Shown here in pieces: positions 5,177 to 6,661 of a stretch of DNA of 6,661 nucleotides. Within the stretch, counting starts at the first letter, position 1. Every line of letters begins with the position of its first letter. This stretch comes from Bacillota bacterium. GTDB taxonomy: Bacteria > Bacillota > Limnochordia > JAAZLZ01. The stretch covers positions 1-6,661 of the forward strand of contig JAAZLZ010000100.1 in assembly GCA_012799075.1 (NCBI GenBank), read 5' to 3'. The translations under genes were made by a program, and so were the position numbers. The notes below the pieces were generated by a model. It searched no databases and was not told where the DNA came from. It worked only from the letters and a program-made list of their open reading frames with translations.

Positions 5177-6058
5177 TCAAGGATTAGCCAACACCTTGAT
5201 CGGTCGGCAATACTTAGTTTTCCCTTCGCCTTCAATTCGCCCGACGCCCACAAAACCCCGCGGTCCATAAACGCGGATGAGCCCGCCCGAGTCGGTGGTG
5301 ACGGGAACAACTGCCCCATGGATTATCTGGTCTGCCTCCTTGTCGGGAAGGACCAGGGCGGGAAAGTCTAGTGAGGCATCCATGGGCAGCAAACAAGATT
5401 CTCGATGCCTTGCTAGTTCCTCGAGGGTGATGGCATCATCCAGGTGGAAGGTTCCGCTGCGGGTACGAAGCAGGAACGAAAGATATGCGCCGCACCCTAA
5501 GAGCTCGCCTATGTCATGGACGGCCGTTCGCACATAAGTCCCCTTGGAACAATGAATATCGAACATAACGCGGCTGTTTTTCGTCAAGGACTGCTGCCTA
5601 GGGGAGAACTGCCAGGAAAAAATGTGGATTAGTCTTGGCTGTCTGGCAATCTCTTTACCCCGGCGGGCCAGCTCATAAAGCCTCTCTCCCTTGATTCTCA
5701 CCGCTGAGGTCATGGGGGGAAGCTGTTCGATGGCACCTTGCAGTCGGCGGGAGGCTTTGACTAATTCCTCCCAGGCAATGTCGAAGTCCTCAGTTTCGCG
5801 GATGATCGTCCCCGTCCCATCCTGGGTGTCGGTGGCGATTCCAAAGGTGATTTCACCCCGATAGACCTTGTCTTGCTCCTGTAAGAACTCCACCAGTCTG
5901 GTAGCCCGGCCAACACATAAGGGCAGCACCCCTGCCGCCGCGGGGTCCAATGTGCCGGTGTGGCCGATTCTCTTGATGCCCAGAATACGGCGGGCTTGAA
6001 CAACCACATCATGGGAAGTCATACCCGGGGGTTTCAAGATGTTCAACACACCGTGCAT
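5177..6058 (-). CDS. truB: tRNA pseudouridine(55) synthase TruB
   Basis: TruB converts uridine 55 in the T-loop of most tRNAs to pseudouridine. The product is 293 residues from the chosen start, normal for the family. The N-terminus GVLNILKPPGMTSHD (3-17) is typical. The catalytic motif GHTGTLDPAAAGVLP (32-46) supplies the nucleophile Asp38. LYELARRGKE and KGTYVRTAVHDIGE are the later conserved blocks, followed by a PUA-like C-terminal region ending in CRPIKVL. Three ATGs lie close together at 6067, 6064 and 6058. The one at 6058 is preferred because the family begins M-x-GVLN and the site AAGAGGA (6074-6068) is then ten bases away, while 6067 would abut it. It starts 18 bp after nrnA and stands 25 bp before ribF, a typical translation operon arrangement. 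Confidence 0.97.
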   Translation of the reverse strand: MHGVLNILKPPGMTSHDVVVQARRILGIKRIGHTGTLDPAAAGVLPLCVGRATRLVEFLQEQDKVYRGEITFGIATDTQDGTGTIIRETEDFDIAWEELVKASRRLQGAIEQLPPMTSAVRIKGERLYELARRGKEIARQPRLIHIFSWQFSPRQQSLTKNSRVMFDIHCSKGTYVRTAVHDIGELLGCGAYLSFLLRTRSGTFHLDDAITLEELARHRESCLLPMDASLDFPALVLPDKEADQIIHGAVVPVTTDSGGLIRVYGPRGFVGVGRIEGEGKTKYCRPIKVLANP

Positions 6059-6067
6059 GTCCATCAT

Positions 6068-6074
6068 TCCTCTT
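6068..6074 (-). promoter_or_regulatory. ribosome binding site of truB
   Basis: AAGAGGA lies in the short gap after the nrnA stop. It abuts the ATG at 6067, is four bases from that at 6064 and ten from that at 6058. Together with the family N-terminus this favours 6058, with 6064 possible. Confidence 0.5.
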
Positions 6075-6076
6075 GG

Positions 6077-6661
6077 CTACAGCCTGCCTAGGGCCAACGC
6101 GGTAACCTTTGGGACAACTTCGTCAAGGCTGCCGGATAAAGTGCATCCAGCGGCTCGGGGATGTCCTCCTCCCCCTAGCTGGGCCGCCAGATCAGCCACA
6201 TTGACCATCTCCCGGGATCGCAGACTGACTTTGACCTCCCCTTCCAGGGTGCTTTGGAACAAAATGGCTACCTCCACTCCCCTGATCATCCGTAAGTACT
6301 GGACAAATCCATCCAGATCCGATGGATGCAGGGAATGGTTGGCGATGAGCTCCCCCGGCAAAACAGCCCAAGCCAAGCGTCCCGAGGGGTCCAGCGAAAT
6401 GGACGATAGTACGTGTCCAAGCAAGACGAAGTAAGGAAAGGGCCGGTCTTCATACAATGCCTGGGCAATACCTGCGGGGCTAGCCCCTCGTTGAACCAGC
6501 TGGGAGGCGATGGCGAAGGTATCAGCCGACGTATTGCTAAAACGAAATCCTCCCGTATCCGACATCAACGCCGCGTAAAGACATGTGGCGCAAGCCTCAT
6601 CAGGTTTGAGCTCCATCTGTTCGATGAGTCGAAAGATGAGCTCCCCTGTGGCCGCGGCGGA
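6077..6661 (-). CDS. nrnA: DHH/DHHA1 phosphoesterase NrnA (partial, C-terminal 194 residues)
   Basis: NrnA degrades oligoribonucleotides of a few bases and, in many species, also dephosphorylates 3'-phosphoadenosine 5'-phosphate (pAp). The visible part enters at the end of the DHH domain with SAAATGELIFRLI (1-13) and SDTGGFRFSNT (34-44), where Asp35 is a conserved metal ligand. The linker and DHHA1 domain follow, with VKVSLRSR (143-150) and the substrate-binding GGGGHPRAAG (163-172). Full-length members are about 310-330 residues, so roughly the first 120-130, including the DHH motif itself, lie beyond the right edge; the frame is open to base 6661. It ends in TAG 18 bp before truB, and in Bacillota it commonly sits between rbfA and truB. 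Alternative members of the DHH family are unlikely given this context. Confidence 0.93.
   Translation of the reverse strand, partial: SAAATGELIFRLIEQMELKPDEACATCLYAALMSDTGGFRFSNTSADTFAIASQLVQRGASPAGIAQALYEDRPFPYFVLLGHVLSSISLDPSGRLAWAVLPGELIANHSLHPSDLDGFVQYLRMIRGVEVAILFQSTLEGEVKVSLRSREMVNVADLAAQLGGGGHPRAAGCTLSGSLDEVVPKVTALALGRL

Noticed and set aside
5145..5177. Plus-strand TTGACA with CATAAT downstream as a promoter
   Set aside because: The spacer is 21 bases, too long, and nothing is encoded on the plus strand beyond it.
5152..5319. N-terminal extension of ribF by 56 residues overlapping truB
   Set aside because: It would run through the conserved truB 3' end, and the added residues do not resemble RibF until just before the TTG start.
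1..6661. Mobile elements, CRISPR arrays, tRNA or rRNA genes, attachment sites, or an undescribed multi-gene system
   Set aside because: No repeated units, terminal inverted repeats, recombinase motifs or RNA gene signatures were seen; nearly all bases belong to recognised families in a conserved order.

Overview
The window is a stretch of bacterial chromosome in which every convincing gene lies on the minus strand, so it reads from right to left. The order nrnA - truB - ribF - rpsO - pnp is the classic translation and RNA-metabolism block of Bacillota (Firmicutes) and relatives, usually found downstream of nusA-infB-rbfA. A 2-oxoacid:ferredoxin oxidoreductase cluster (dicluster ferredoxin, VorB, TPP-binding beta subunit) follows directly. 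Ferredoxin-linked 2-oxoacid metabolism, strong G-rich Shine-Dalgarno sites, GTG and TTG starts and moderately GC-rich DNA suggest an anaerobic Bacillota lineage of the Clostridia, Desulfotomaculia or Limnochordia kind. This placement is inferred from gene order and motifs, not from a database match.

Right to left: 6661-6077 is the C-terminal part of NrnA, a DHH/DHHA1 phosphoesterase cut by the window edge. 6058-5177 is TruB, the tRNA pseudouridine-55 synthase. 5151-4255 is RibF, the bifunctional riboflavin kinase/FAD synthetase, started from a TTG. A 124-bp gap (4254-4131) holds a very good sigma-A type promoter and an rpsO leader able to fold into a hairpin that exposes an anti-Shine-Dalgarno sequence. 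4130-3861 is ribosomal protein S15. A GNRA-capped GC-rich hairpin follows the rpsO stop, and then comes pnp (3746-1563). After only 17 bp come the dicluster ferredoxin (1545-1342), vorB (1325-255) and the N-terminal 86 codons of the TPP-binding subunit (258-1), which runs off the left edge.

The genes fall into two functional groups. NrnA and PNPase degrade RNA (oligoribonucleotides and longer RNAs respectively), TruB modifies tRNA, S15 is a ribosome component and RibF makes FMN and FAD. The VOR group oxidatively decarboxylates a 2-oxoacid, probably a branched-chain one, to acyl-CoA and reduces ferredoxin. The tight spacing implies the VOR genes can be transcribed by readthrough from the rpsO/pnp promoter, which is the least usual aspect of the layout.

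I see no CRISPR array, transposon, phage gene, tRNA or rRNA, and no gene of unknown family. No wholly new system is evident. The best leads are the rpsO leader RNA, the hairpin between rpsO and pnp, and the attachment of an energy-metabolism operon to pnp.
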